Source: DASRAJ01 sp035638255 (GTDB lineage Bacteria; Bacteroidota; Bacteroidia; Chitinophagales; UBA10324). Taken from it: a DNA stretch of 64,000 nucleotides. Positions within the stretch are counted from its first letter, which is position 1; each line of letters opens with the position of its first letter. The stretch lies in the NCBI GenBank assembly GCA_035638255.1, contig DASRAJ010000051.1, forward strand, positions 1 through 64,000, read 5' to 3'. The position numbers and the translations under genes are program-made. Of the stretch, positions 24,723 through 33,934 are shown piece by piece. Under the pieces are notes generated by a model. It ran no database searches. It saw only the letters and a list, made by a program, of their open reading frames with translations, and was not told the origin of the DNA.

Positions 24723-26315
24723 ATGAAAGTCATAATCTTCTTCATATTATTTCTCACTTCTCTTTCTCTACACGCACAAAACTGGACAAACGCTTTCATT
24801 CCCGGGCAATACGACATTAATGGACAATACTTAGGCGGCACTGAAGTGATGGCCTTAGTAACTCACAAAGGAAAGTTGTATGCAGCCACATCTTACGTCT
24901 GCGATTTGGACAATGCCACCTATGACCTTTCAGGAGGAACACCCATACTGGTGCTTGACAGTGCAAATGCAGAGTGGAAGCAGGATGTTCTTTTTAGCGA
25001 CCTCCTTCTCATTCCATCTTTGAAAGAAATTATTTTTACCAAAGATTATCAGGGAAATTCCATAGGGGCTGACACGGTTTTAATTACGGGACCCAACAAC
25101 AAGAATTACCATATTTTCATCTATGCAAGAAATGATGCGACGGGAACCTGGATTAAAGACAGCATCACTACATTAACCGGCAAGATTGAAATCCGATCTA
25201 TTGGAACACACTACGATTCAATTACAGGACATCAATACGTTTTTATCGGCGTTTCTAATTTCGGAATCTGGAAAGGAGAATATAATGCTTCCCTTCCGTC
25301 AAAGATCCAATGGGAATCGGTTCCCGAATTTTTAATTCCGGATAGCACGAGAGTAACGGCTATGTCCGATGTGAACGGTGTAATGTATGTTGGAACCACG
25401 GAGTCAAATTCATGGACTTCAAAAATCTTCAGAAGAGCAGACGGACCTGTCCCGGTCTATAACCAAATCTTTTCAGACACCGCTCCTGTCGGATTAGATA
25501 TGAGAGGATTTACACCTGTGAAAAACGCAACCGGCACAGGTTACGATCTCTGGTTTTACTGGAATGATTATTTCAGAAGACTGGAACCTCAAAACAACGA
25601 CTCCATAGTTAATGAACTGAACGTTTCATCCGATTTATCTCTGGAATCGGGTAGAGTTTTTTCAGGAATAATCACCGCGGCATTCAACGACCATCAACTG
25701 TTTTGGAAAGATCCTGCAACTAACGACACGCTGCTGCTGATTGGCTTACAAGCCATGTATGATTCGACATGGCTTTCATCAAATCCCCATCCAAACATTG
25801 CCGGCAGATCAATTGACGGAATGTACTACTCGAGAAAGCAGGACAGCTCGACTATTACCTATCAACTTCATTATATCGTTAACAATACACCCGATTTAAC
25901 TGACACACTCTTAGCCTCAAGAACCATTTGTATTTCACCCTTTGCTGCCGACAGCAACAAAGTTTTGTATGCAGGAGGTTTTAACACCAACTCAGTTCCG
26001 CTCAATAACACGGCCTGGATTTACAAAGGCAACTTCAGTGACGTTGCCACACCAATAAATTCAGACCTCCAACAGGGTTTCCCCATATCCATCTTTCCTA
26101 ATCCTGCTCAGCAATCCTTTACAATCGATTTATCCGAACGGCCTTCTGACTTAGTCATCTGCGACATAGCCGGAAAAAAAGTTTATGAAAGAAAAAACTT
26201 TTCCGGCCAAGCAGAGATTGATTGCAAGGATTTTCTGTGCGGAATTTATTTTGTTCACATAACTACCGATAAGCAATCCATTTATAACCAAAAAATAGTG
26301 GTAGCGAATTATTAG
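24723..26315 (+). CDS. T9SS cargo protein with sorting domain, unknown beta-rich body
   Basis: This is about 530 residues from the ATG at 24723, which gives a clean signal peptide (MKVIIFFILFLTSLSLHAQ). An upstream start at 24636 would add 29 implausible residues before it. The body (residues about 20-450) looks like a beta-propeller: repeated short strands ending in W/Y and turns such as ALVTHKGKLYAATSYV, SDVNGVMYVGTTES, and a late KVLYAGGFNTNSVPLNN. A type A sorting domain closes the protein (ISIFPNPAQQSFTIDL, VICDIAGKKVYERKN, CGIYFVHITTDKQS). Substrate and partners are unknown. It is followed by another cargo gene 47 nt downstream, probably co-transcribed. Confidence 0.8.
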   Translation: MKVIIFFILFLTSLSLHAQNWTNAFIPGQYDINGQYLGGTEVMALVTHKGKLYAATSYVCDLDNATYDLSGGTPILVLDSANAEWKQDVLFSDLLLIPSLKEIIFTKDYQGNSIGADTVLITGPNNKNYHIFIYARNDATGTWIKDSITTLTGKIEIRSIGTHYDSITGHQYVFIGVSNFGIWKGEYNASLPSKIQWESVPEFLIPDSTRVTAMSDVNGVMYVGTTESNSWTSKIFRRADGPVPVYNQIFSDTAPVGLDMRGFTPVKNATGTGYDLWFYWNDYFRRLEPQNNDSIVNELNVSSDLSLESGRVFSGIITAAFNDHQLFWKDPATNDTLLLIGLQAMYDSTWLSSNPHPNIAGRSIDGMYYSRKQDSSTITYQLHYIVNNTPDLTDTLLASRTICISPFAADSNKVLYAGGFNTNSVPLNNTAWIYKGNFSDVATPINSDLQQGFPISIFPNPAQQSFTIDLSERPSDLVICDIAGKKVYERKNFSGQAEIDCKDFLCGIYFVHITTDKQSIYNQKIVVANY

Positions 26316-26362
26316 CACGATATCTTAACCGTAACACCTCAAAAGTTATAAAACTTCCCTTT

Positions 26363-28429
26363 ATGCCCGACCGTTTACCTCTTGTTTTCGGATTAGCAAT
26401 CCTTGCTTTGGTTCAAACCTCTTATGCGCAGTTTACTTACATTTCACCCATGCCCGAAAGTAAATTGCATAAAAAAGAAACCGGTATCATTTTGCGTACG
26501 GGCGAAACCGTGAATGCTGCTTCATTGCGTCCTGATCTCTTTTTAATAACCGGATCGGTTAGCGGTGCGCATATTCTCAAAGTAAAATTAGCAGCAGATA
26601 ATAAGAGCATACTGATTCGACCCTTGGTAATCTTCTCCGCGGGCGAAACAGTGACTGTGACAGTAAATGATGGAATCAGGAATTTCGATGGTAGAATTGT
26701 TCATGGAATAACCTTTTGGTTTCAGGTTAGCCAGGATATTAATGTTGAAGAACAAGTAACAATTGACGATGAAGATGATGGTGGGCTTCGGCTGCTTTGC
26801 GACGGCTTGCCCCCGTATGTAATTACTTCAACCCCGGGCGCATATTACGATGAGCCGATATTTTACAGGAATTGGGTTGCTCCTCCTGCCGTCTCAAGTT
26901 GCTGGACAGTAACTATTATTTCCAGCGAGGGTGATTCTATTTATTCTCTTTATGATAAGGATCTTGGATATGATTTTAAAATCAATGATAATGGTTATCT
27001 CACCTATTTCGACAGAGGAGATTCTTCTTATGACATGCTTGATTCAAGTTACAACCTTGTGAAAAAAATGTTCATGGGAAATGGATACAAGGCCGACAGG
27101 CATGAATTCAGAATTTATCCGGATGGATATCATTTCATGCAATGCTTTGATGGTCAAGTGGTGGACATGACCCAATATGGAGGACAGGCGAATGCGGAAG
27201 TCATTGGATTAGTGATCCAGCAAATAGACTCGAATGATGATGTAATATTTGAATGGAGATCATGGGATCATTTCCTGCTTACCGATGCTGTTAACGATAT
27301 TTTACTCACCAGCAGCACTGTCGATTACGTACACGGCAACACCATAGAGTTGGATTTTGACGGGAATTTATTGATATCATCGCGCCATCTTGATGAAATC
27401 ACCAAGATTGATCTTTCAACAGGCGATATCATCTGGCGTATGGGTGGCGAGAACAATGAATTCACATTTATTGACAATCCTGATACCCTCAAACCCTTTT
27501 CTCATCAGCATCACTTCAGGCGGTTACCTAACGGTCATTATTCTTTATTTGATAATGGCAACTATCAATATCCTGAAAGATCTAAGGCTAAAGAGTTTGT
27601 ATTGGACCAGGTGAATAAAACCGCCACGCTGGTGTGGAGCTACATACATCCACCGGTAAACGGCTTCGATGTTTATGGCTCGTCATTAGGAAGTGTAGAA
27701 GTCTTACCAAACGGAAACAGGTTCATTGATTGGGGACAGATATCACCCAATAGTGCATCTGCAGATATTCCAAACTTTACTGAAGTAGACTCCAACGGCA
27801 CTATTGTTTGGGAATTCAGCTTTGTAGATAGTTCTTATGTTTCATACCGCGCGTACAAGTTTCCCTGGGATCGCTGTAATCTTATTACAGAAGCTTCCTT
27901 AATTGCGGAAAACATCACCACAACTTCCGTGGACCTCCATTGGAGTAATCATACGAAGTTCTCCGGTTTCTCTCTGGAATATAACGAATGTGATTCGTCG
28001 TCATGGATTAATGTTCCGCTCGATACAAACTTTTATCATCTTGACGGATTGCAACCAAACACGTGCTATAATTGGCGGGTTGAGTCGATCTGTGTGATGT
28101 ATGGCGACAGCTTTTATACCCCGCCGCATCAATTCACCACATTAAACCCTGTTTCCGCATTTGAGCCGGTAATTGCTCAACCTCTCTTTACACTGTACCC
28201 GAATCCTGCTACAGGTGAAACACAATTAAACTTTTTCTGTAGACAGAATTGTCAGGCGGAAGTAACGATTTATAATTTACCGGGAGCCGTAGCGATTCAC
28301 AGAATATCGTCTGCTCTAAAAGGTATCAACAAGTCGAAAATCAACTTGGAATTTCTGAGGCCCGGTCTGTACATTGTTGAATTAAAACTATGTACAGGGG
28401 TACAGTACCGGCGATTAGTGAAACAATGA
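26363..28429 (+). CDS. Secreted arylsulfotransferase-family protein with FN3 and sorting domain
   Basis: This 688-residue protein has a signal peptide ending SYAQ. A short beta N-domain is followed by the ASST-type propeller (residues about 150-540), with VIFEWRSWDHF, DYVHGNTIELDFDGNLLISS, ITKIDLSTGDIIWRMGGENN, FSHQHHFRRLPNGHYSLFDN and VEVLPNGNRFIDWGQ. The histidines in HGN and HQHH resemble the catalytic and structural positions of aryl-sulfate sulfotransferases, which move sulfate between phenols without PAPS. Next are a fibronectin type III-like domain (TSVDLHWSNHTKFSGFSLEY, LDGLQPNTCYNWRV) and a type A sorting domain (FTLYPNPATGETQLNFF, then GLYIVELKLCTG). The activity is inferred from the family; many such secreted relatives are untested. 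Confidence 0.8.
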   Translation: MPDRLPLVFGLAILALVQTSYAQFTYISPMPESKLHKKETGIILRTGETVNAASLRPDLFLITGSVSGAHILKVKLAADNKSILIRPLVIFSAGETVTVTVNDGIRNFDGRIVHGITFWFQVSQDINVEEQVTIDDEDDGGLRLLCDGLPPYVITSTPGAYYDEPIFYRNWVAPPAVSSCWTVTIISSEGDSIYSLYDKDLGYDFKINDNGYLTYFDRGDSSYDMLDSSYNLVKKMFMGNGYKADRHEFRIYPDGYHFMQCFDGQVVDMTQYGGQANAEVIGLVIQQIDSNDDVIFEWRSWDHFLLTDAVNDILLTSSTVDYVHGNTIELDFDGNLLISSRHLDEITKIDLSTGDIIWRMGGENNEFTFIDNPDTLKPFSHQHHFRRLPNGHYSLFDNGNYQYPERSKAKEFVLDQVNKTATLVWSYIHPPVNGFDVYGSSLGSVEVLPNGNRFIDWGQISPNSASADIPNFTEVDSNGTIVWEFSFVDSSYVSYRAYKFPWDRCNLITEASLIAENITTTSVDLHWSNHTKFSGFSLEYNECDSSSWINVPLDTNFYHLDGLQPNTCYNWRVESICVMYGDSFYTPPHQFTTLNPVSAFEPVIAQPLFTLYPNPATGETQLNFFCRQNCQAEVTIYNLPGAVAIHRISSALKGINKSKINLEFLRPGLYIVELKLCTGVQYRRLVKQ

Positions 28430-28610
28430 GTAATAGTTAGCCTTCCGAACATGAAATATTACCTTGGGCAGAGATTTATCGAACGAATATTCTTCCTGTA
28501 TTTATCCGGGATTTTGCAGTTGAGTAGACAAGCAACCAGATTTCTTTGAGAAATCGGATTTCTGAACTGGGAAGAAAATCTTTCACAACTTTCATTGATA
28601 AATATTTTTC

Positions 28611-28637
28611 TCCTGCAAAAATTCGGTTTATGCAGGA
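28611..28637. other. Hairpin downstream of ridA
   Basis: TCCTGCA and TGCAGGA form a 7-bp stem with a 13-nt loop, 9 nt beyond the ridA stop. Only a weak T run follows (ATTTTAT on the plus strand), so it is a poor terminator. Confidence 0.3.
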
Positions 28638-28645
28638 ATTTTATA

Positions 28646-29023
28646 TCACATCACTGCAATCATTGAAATCTCCACGTTCACATTCAGCGGCAGTCCCACA
28701 ACTGAAACGGTTTCACGCGCAGGGAAATCTCCGTTGAAATACGAACCATAAACTTCATTCATCGCAGCAAAATTCTTCATGTCAGAAAGAAAAATGGTCG
28801 TCTTCACCACTCGGGAAAATTCAATTCCTGCAGCAGCGAGAATTGCTTTCAGGTTCTCCATCACCTGCTTTGTTTCACTCCTGATGTCAGAAGTAATAAT
28901 GTTGCCGGTAACAGGATCTTTCGCAACCTGCCCTGAAATAAAAACCATGTTGCCTGCTTCCGTTGCCTGGCTGTATGGTCCAATCGGAGAAGGTGCTTGT
29001 GAAGTGGTGATGATCTTTTTCAT
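28646..29023 (-). CDS. ridA: RidA family enamine/imine deaminase
   Basis: This 125-residue protein is full length for the family. It has the N-terminal SQAPSPIGPYSQATEAGN, the core VFISGQVAKDPVTGNI, and the C-terminal block PARETVSVVGLPLNVNVEISM, in which the Arg of PAR binds the substrate carboxylate. RidA hydrolyses reactive enamines and imines such as 2-aminoacrylate made by PLP enzymes, releasing ammonia. It acts in the cytoplasm as a trimer. It is a single gene, divergent from the downstream 3-hydroxyacyl-CoA dehydrogenase-like gene. Confidence 0.93.
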   Translation of the reverse strand: MKKIITTSQAPSPIGPYSQATEAGNMVFISGQVAKDPVTGNIITSDIRSETKQVMENLKAILAAAGIEFSRVVKTTIFLSDMKNFAAMNEVYGSYFNGDFPARETVSVVGLPLNVNVEISMIAVM

Positions 29024-29112
29024 GCTCGTGTCTTTTGAAGTTTGAAAAGTAGCATTCTTTTTTTCGGGTCAGAAGCTGATTGGAAATTATTAAGAAAATT
29101 TACGGGCGCGAC

Positions 29113-29139
29113 AGTCATCCCGAGCGGAGTCGAAGAATG
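29113..29139 (+). repeat. GTCATCC...GTCGAAG intergenic element, copy 1
   Basis: GTCATCCCGAGCGGAGTCGA and the following AGAAT belong to a short element widely scattered in environmental bacterial genomes. A second, diverged copy lies in inverse orientation at 53328-53352. In frame it would read DSHPERSRRM, a typical artefact when a start codon is called too far upstream. Confidence 0.6.
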
Positions 29140-29202
29140 TGCGTGAGAAAAAAAATTATTTTCATCGGTTACCTTTGTTTGCGTTCAAGACAAAAAAATT
29201 CT

Positions 29203-29895
29203 GTGAAAATCTTTGCCACCGGCGATGAAAGAAGGATGGATGAGTTGAAATTGAAATTGGGAAATGAAATTTCCACCGGCGCCATCATCAAAGAAAATAA
29301 TTCTGTCCTCAAGAGTTACGATGTGATCTTTGACTTAAATGCCGATGAAAAAAATGCCGCTCTCGATCAATATACTTTGCTTGAAAATAAATTGGTGATT
29401 GTTTGTGCAGTGAAGAAATCATTATCAATGCTCATGGGTGAAGCAAAGAAAGAAGTGAAGTCTCATGTTGTTGGAATGAATCTGCTGCCGACTTTTATAA
29501 ATAGAGGCAAACTCGAAACTTCCTTTTTACGCAGAGAAGACAAGCCATCTTTGGAAAAATTCTCAGGTGATGTGAAAACAGATTTTCTCGAGGTCGAAGA
29601 CCACGTTGGTATGGTTACACCCCGGGTGATTTGCATGATCATTAATGAAGCCTGCTTCTCACTGCAGGAAGGGGTGGCTTCCATTACAGACATCGACAAA
29701 GCCATGAAACTCGGCACTAATTATCCCTATGGGCCCTTCGAGTGGTGTGATCGCATTGGTGTGAAGGATGTGTATGAAACACTGAATGCCATTTGGAATG
29801 ATACGCATGATGAGCGATATGAAATTTGCTCCCTGCTGAAAAAAAGATACCTGTCCGGAGAATTGTTTTATAACGCTTCGCAAAAAATAAAATGA
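29203..29895 (+). CDS. 3-hydroxyacyl-CoA dehydrogenase-like protein
   Basis: This is about 230 residues from a GTG at 29203 (VKIFATGDERRMDELKLK). A longer frame from 29080 would run through a GTCATCC repeat and is rejected as the start. The first half is a shortened Rossmann-like region without a clear GxGxxG. The second half is the helical dimerisation domain of 3-hydroxyacyl-CoA dehydrogenases: FLEVEDHVGMVTPRVICMII, NEACFSLQEGVASITDIDKA and MKLGTNYPYGPFEWCDRIGV. Bacteroidota have a related small family often annotated 3-hydroxyacyl-CoA dehydrogenase. Since the NAD-binding loop is not evident, a catalytic role is uncertain. It is followed by a polysaccharide deacetylase-like gene after about 100 nt. 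Confidence 0.7.
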   Translation: MKIFATGDERRMDELKLKLGNEISTGAIIKENNSVLKSYDVIFDLNADEKNAALDQYTLLENKLVIVCAVKKSLSMLMGEAKKEVKSHVVGMNLLPTFINRGKLETSFLRREDKPSLEKFSGDVKTDFLEVEDHVGMVTPRVICMIINEACFSLQEGVASITDIDKAMKLGTNYPYGPFEWCDRIGVKDVYETLNAIWNDTHDERYEICSLLKKRYLSGELFYNASQKIK

Positions 29896-29996
29896 CCAAT
29901 CACCAGCAACCTGCTGTTTTGAAATTTAACCTTTGAAATTTATTTGTCCGCAGGACTCTGCGAGGGATTTGGAACTTGGTACCTGGAATTTCTTTT

Positions 29997-31304
29997 ATGC
30001 TACTGATCTACTCACCACAATCATCCCCGAGATTAGAATATGTACTGCAACTTTTTTTCGCTGAGTTGATTCAAACTGAATATCGAATCACGAATGATGC
30101 GAAGGAGTTTCAATCTTACGAAGGGGTTAAGCTGAATTACGGCAAGAAAAAAATTGGCGGGGAAATTTTTCTGTATGCTGATGATTTACTTCTTGAAAAA
30201 GGAATTCGTGAACAGAAAATTACTGCAGGTGAATGGAAAAACATCAAGGCACTTTTTGTTCATCATGAAGCGAGTGATCTTCCTTTCGATCCGTTTGCTG
30301 CAGCGTTTTATCTCGTGTCGCGATATGAAGAGTATCTTCTTTTCATTCCTGATGCTCATAGAAGATTTCCTGATAAAACAAGCATCAACTTCAGAGAAGG
30401 ATTTCATGAAATTCCGGTCGTGAATCATTACGCAATCTTTCTCAAAGAAATTTTGCTGCAGCGTTTTCCGCAATTGACTTTCAAAAATTCTTCTTTCAGC
30501 TTCAGCCTCACCTATGACATTGATTTTGCTTTTGCTTATCGAAACAAAGGACTCACTCGAAACGCTGCCGGTTATTGGAGATCGCTGAGAGGTTTTGACT
30601 GGAAAGAAATTATTTATCACACAAAAATTTTGCTTGGCAGCGAAGTCGATCCCTTCGACACTTTTGACTTTCAGATTGCGCTCCATAAAGCATTCACCCT
30701 GCAACCGGTTTACTTTTTTCTTCTCGCTGATTACGGACCTTTCGACAAGAACATTTCGTGGATGAAAAAACCATTTCGCCACCTCATCAAAAAAATCACG
30801 GATCAAAATGAAGCCGGGATTCATTCGAGCTATGCGTCAAATATTCATCCCAAAAAAATTGGGCTCGAAAAAGAGCGGCTCGAAAAAATTTCAGGGAGGA
30901 AAATTTTCCGCAATCGTCAGCATTTTCTAAAACTTCAATTTCCTTCCACTTATCAAAATCTTCTCGCCAATGGAATTTATGAAGATTATACAATGGGTTA
31001 TGCCGGACTTATTGGTTTCAGAGCAGGAATTGCTTCACCTTTTCAATGGTATGATTTAACCGAGGAAAAAGTGACATCGCTGAAAATTTTTCCCTTTGCT
31101 GTGATGGATGCTACTTTGCATTACTACCTGAGATTATCTGCTGAAGAAGCGTTGCAGAAAAGCAAGCAACTGATTGATGAAGTTAAAAAAGTGAACGGCA
31201 ATTTTCAGTTTCTTGCACACAATGATTTGATCAGTGATCACGGGCCGTGGAAAGGCTGGCGTAAAAAATTTGAAGAATTGATATCGTACGCTGCCGGGTT
31301 GTGA
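29997..31304 (+). CDS. Polysaccharide deacetylase-like protein (DUF7033 type)
   Basis: This is a 435-residue protein from the ATG at 29997; an upstream start at 29976 lies in spacer-like sequence. The N-terminal third (RLEYVLQLFFAELIQTEYRI, DPFAAAFYLVSRYEEYLLF) is the domain that precedes NodB-like deacetylase regions in Bacteroidota. The catalytic-domain start is SFSLTYDIDFAFAYRNKG, where the Asp pair would be base and metal ligand. Later blocks include GIHSSYASN and YTMGYAGLIGFRAGIASPFQ, then HNDLISDHGPWKGWR. The likely role is removal of acetyl groups from a surface or cell-wall glycan. There is no signal peptide, so it is cytoplasmic or its substrate is a cytoplasmic precursor. It precedes upp with a short gap. 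Confidence 0.75.
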   Translation: MLLIYSPQSSPRLEYVLQLFFAELIQTEYRITNDAKEFQSYEGVKLNYGKKKIGGEIFLYADDLLLEKGIREQKITAGEWKNIKALFVHHEASDLPFDPFAAAFYLVSRYEEYLLFIPDAHRRFPDKTSINFREGFHEIPVVNHYAIFLKEILLQRFPQLTFKNSSFSFSLTYDIDFAFAYRNKGLTRNAAGYWRSLRGFDWKEIIYHTKILLGSEVDPFDTFDFQIALHKAFTLQPVYFFLLADYGPFDKNISWMKKPFRHLIKKITDQNEAGIHSSYASNIHPKKIGLEKERLEKISGRKIFRNRQHFLKLQFPSTYQNLLANGIYEDYTMGYAGLIGFRAGIASPFQWYDLTEEKVTSLKIFPFAVMDATLHYYLRLSAEEALQKSKQLIDEVKKVNGNFQFLAHNDLISDHGPWKGWRKKFEELISYAAGL

Positions 31305-31373
31305 AAATTCTTTTTCTTCTTTGTGCTCAGGCATCTGGGAACCTGGACATGCAGGTGGGATAAAATCATTGAA

Positions 31374-32030
31374 ATGGCAAACGTTGTTGACTTAAGCAAA
31401 ACCAATTCATTGCTCCATCAATTTCTCTCTGAAATTCGGGATGCACAAATTCAAAATGATCGCCAGCGTTTTCGAAAAAACATGGAGCGTTGTGGTGAAA
31501 TTCTTGCTTATGAAATCAGCAAAGTATTGGAATACGAGGTGAAAGATGTCATCACTCCATTGGGCATTGCTAAAGTTCCGGTGCTGAAAGAACAACCGGT
31601 ACTCGGCGCCATTCTTCGCGCGGGAGTTATTCTGCATCAGGGCATGCTGAATTTTTTTGATCACGCAGATTGCGCTTTTGTTTCTGCATACCGCAAACAT
31701 AATCCTGACGGCTCGTTTGATATTGCGCTTGAGTATCTTTCAAGTCCTTCATTACAGGACCGGATTTTTATTCTTGCCGACCCAATGCTTGCCACAGGAA
31801 GATCAATGGTGAGAACGCTTCAGGAAGTTTTTGCAATCGCAAAACCGAAATATACGCACCTTGCCTCCGTTATAGCTGCGCAGGACGGAATTGATTGGGT
31901 GATCAAAAATATTCCCGGCGTTACCATCTGGACCTGCTCGATTGACGCTGAGATGAATTCGAAGTTTTACATAGTGCCGGGACTGGGTGATGCAGGGGAT
32001 TTGAGTTATGGACCGAAGATTCAGCAATGA
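31374..32030 (+). CDS. upp: Uracil phosphoribosyltransferase
   Basis: This is a 218-residue protein from the ATG at 31374; a TTG at 31323 would add residues not seen in the family. It converts uracil and PRPP to UMP in pyrimidine salvage. The PRPP-binding motif is ILADPMLATGRSM, with VLGAILRAGVILHQGMLNFF earlier and the uracil-binding C-terminus around FYIVPGLGDAGDLSYGP. The length matches the Bacteroidota type, which differs slightly from E. coli Upp. It lies between the deacetylase-like gene and the second porP/sprF gene on the same strand. Confidence 0.93.
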   Translation: MANVVDLSKTNSLLHQFLSEIRDAQIQNDRQRFRKNMERCGEILAYEISKVLEYEVKDVITPLGIAKVPVLKEQPVLGAILRAGVILHQGMLNFFDHADCAFVSAYRKHNPDGSFDIALEYLSSPSLQDRIFILADPMLATGRSMVRTLQEVFAIAKPKYTHLASVIAAQDGIDWVIKNIPGVTIWTCSIDAEMNSKFYIVPGLGDAGDLSYGPKIQQ

Positions 32031-32124
32031 AGATTTTTTTGTACCTTTCATGGTTATTCCGAAAAGAGTTATAATTTTAGTCGGTTTAATCTGATTTTGG
32101 TTATAGGATAAAAACTTTACAACT

Positions 32125-33147
32125 ATGAAAAAAGGTTTACTCGCCGTATTGATTTCATTCTTTGCTGCCACACTCACGCAGGCGCAGGATGTTCACTTCT
32201 CACAATTCTATTACTCACCGTTCACCCTCAATCCTGCTCTGGCAGGTGCGATGGATGGAACCTATCGCTTCGGAGGAATTTACAAGAATCAATGGTCGAG
32301 CATCAGCTCTCCGTTTGTTTATTCTACTCCCTCCATTTCCGCTGATGTAAAATTGTTCAGTGGCGGATTCAATAATGATTATCTCGGTGTTGGCTTGTTA
32401 TTGCTGAATGATCGTTCAGGCGACGGCAACCTCACCAACCTCACAGCAATGTTATCACTCGCATATCACCAGTCGCTTGATCGTGAGGGAAATTATCATC
32501 TCGCCATCGGAATGCAGGGTGGTGTAGTGCAAAAGAGTATTGACTTTGCAAAACTGGATTTCGGTGACGAGTTTGACGGGCTTGGTTTCAACGGACTCAC
32601 GGCAGAGCAATTCAAATATTACCAGATCTCATACATGGATTTTGCTGCAGGCGTTGCGCTCTATGGTGTTCCTAATAATCACAGCCGTTTTCAGGTTGGT
32701 GCTTCGGTGTTTCACCTCACCACTCCAAATGAAACTTTTTTCGCAGAAAGTGATAATCAGCTTGACATGCGTTACGTAGTACACGGTAGCATGGCATTTC
32801 GCGTGGGAAGTAAAATTTATTTCTTCCCGTTTGCTCAGTACCAGTTTCAAAATAATGACAATGAGTTAGTGGTGGGCGCTAACTTTGGTTACAATATGAA
32901 TCAATCCACGAGAGGAATTCCGCAGATTTTTTACTTCGGAGTTTTCAATCGTCTCCGTTATGATGTGATTCCTACGGTAGGTGTGATGATGAAAGGGTTT
33001 CAGGCGGGCCTCAGCTACGACGTAAACATTTCTTCCGATCTTAATCCGGCTACCGGTGGCAAAGGAGGATTTGAAATCGCGCTTTCGTACATGGGAAACA
33101 TTATTCCTCCAAAACATATCAAGAGAATTTTCTGTCCGCAGTTCTGA
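32125..33147 (+). CDS. Second PorP/SprF family outer-membrane protein
   Basis: This 340-residue protein has a signal peptide ending TQAQ. The family start is DVHFSQFYYSPFTLNPALAG, followed by GTYRFGGIYKNQW, and the barrel continues to the C-terminal IKRIFCPQF. PorP/SprF proteins act in type IX secretion, often paired with SprE/SprD or with a large cargo adhesin such as SprB. No cargo or OmpA-like partner is next to this copy, so its client is unknown. It is monocistronic and is separated from the convergent glycosylase gene by a heptamer array. The protein is clearly diverged from the copy in the gldKLMN operon. Confidence 0.88.
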   Translation: MKKGLLAVLISFFAATLTQAQDVHFSQFYYSPFTLNPALAGAMDGTYRFGGIYKNQWSSISSPFVYSTPSISADVKLFSGGFNNDYLGVGLLLLNDRSGDGNLTNLTAMLSLAYHQSLDREGNYHLAIGMQGGVVQKSIDFAKLDFGDEFDGLGFNGLTAEQFKYYQISYMDFAAGVALYGVPNNHSRFQVGASVFHLTTPNETFFAESDNQLDMRYVVHGSMAFRVGSKIYFFPFAQYQFQNNDNELVVGANFGYNMNQSTRGIPQIFYFGVFNRLRYDVIPTVGVMMKGFQAGLSYDVNISSDLNPATGGKGGFEIALSYMGNIIPPKHIKRIFCPQF

Positions 33148-33153
33148 AATCTG

Positions 33154-33188
33154 GATTCGCGATTCACGTATCACGACTCACGATTTTC
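33154..33188. repeat. Heptamer array between porP/sprF-2 and the glycosylase gene
   Basis: Five 7-nt units follow each other: GATTCGC, GATTCAC, GTATCAC, GACTCAC, GATTTTC. The array fills most of the 47-nt gap between two convergent stop codons. The unit GATTCAC is the reverse complement of GTGAATC, close to the arrays at 22790 and 48332. Confidence 0.75.
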
Positions 33189-33194
33189 ACGAGT

Positions 33195-33800
33195 TTAGCG
33201 TGGTGTTCTTGTTACCCACGGGTTATCCTTAATAATATAGCGGTAAGGAAGGCGCGCATCTTTGCCTGAAGATTCTACCCCAACACGAATGGTGCGCAAA
33301 ATTTTCCGGGGAGGAATTTTTACTCCGCGATCTTCAATCCAAATAATATCACCGAGTAAATCAAGGCCGGTGTGTCTAACATGAATACCCATCGCCTGTG
33401 ATAATGCACCGGGTCCGGCAGTCAAACTAAAATTGGGTGCTTTCATTTTTCTGCGCTTCAGCATCACTTCAATGCCTTCAGTAGGTTCGATTCCCCGGAT
33501 GAGAATAGCGTGAGGAATATCTTTTTGATTGGTGACTACATTAAAGAGATGATGAATGCCATAGCAGATGTACACATAGGCCGTTCCTCCATGTGCAAAC
33601 ATTATTTCATTTCGTCGCGTCCTTCTTCCCTTGAAAGCATGGGAGGCACTGTCAATCTCACCGGCGTATGCTTCTGCTTCAGTAATCATTCCGCCTGTGA
33701 TCGCGCCGTTTATTTTTGTGACAAGAAATTTTCCCAGTAATTCTGTGGTGATTTGTAAAACATTTTCGCGGAGATAAAATTCTTTTGGAAGTTTCGGCAT
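33195..33800 (-). CDS. mpg: DNA-3-methyladenine glycosylase, Aag/Mpg family
   Basis: This 201-residue protein excises 3-methyladenine, 7-methylguanine and hypoxanthine in base excision repair. Family blocks are TTELLGKFLVTKI and MITEAEAYAGEIDSASHAFK, which holds the catalytic Glu of the ITE-AEAY motif. RRTRRNEIMFAHGGTAYVYI and CYGIHHLFNVVT follow, then FSLTAGPGALSQAMGI, with the end ARLPYRYIIKDNPWVT. The length is that of the bacterial form without the mammalian N-terminal tail. It is a single gene, convergent with porP/sprF-2 and divergent from the RsmI-like gene. Confidence 0.94.
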   Translation of the reverse strand: MPKLPKEFYLRENVLQITTELLGKFLVTKINGAITGGMITEAEAYAGEIDSASHAFKGRRTRRNEIMFAHGGTAYVYICYGIHHLFNVVTNQKDIPHAILIRGIEPTEGIEVMLKRRKMKAPNFSLTAGPGALSQAMGIHVRHTGLDLLGDIIWIEDRGVKIPPRKILRTIRVGVESSGKDARLPYRYIIKDNPWVTRTPR

Positions 33801-33880
33801 GAAGAAAGACTGAGCTTAATTAGTTGCCACTAATTTTTTGAAGATCAAATTTATTTAAATCGGAGTCAAAGAGAGAAAGT

Positions 33881-33934
33881 TCACGAATTAACAAGAAATA
33901 CATTAGCATAAATAGTCTTCGTGTTAATTCGTGA
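33881..33934. repeat. Inverted repeat before the RsmI-like gene
   Basis: TCACGAATTAAC (33881-33892) and GTTAATTCGTGA (33923-33934) are exact reverse complements separated by 30 nt. The right arm runs into the annotated GTG start at 33931. Confidence 0.6.

Noticed and set aside
29080..29202. N-terminal extension of the 3-hydroxyacyl-CoA dehydrogenase-like gene
   Set aside because: The residues are encoded by a GTCATCC intergenic element and do not belong to the family.
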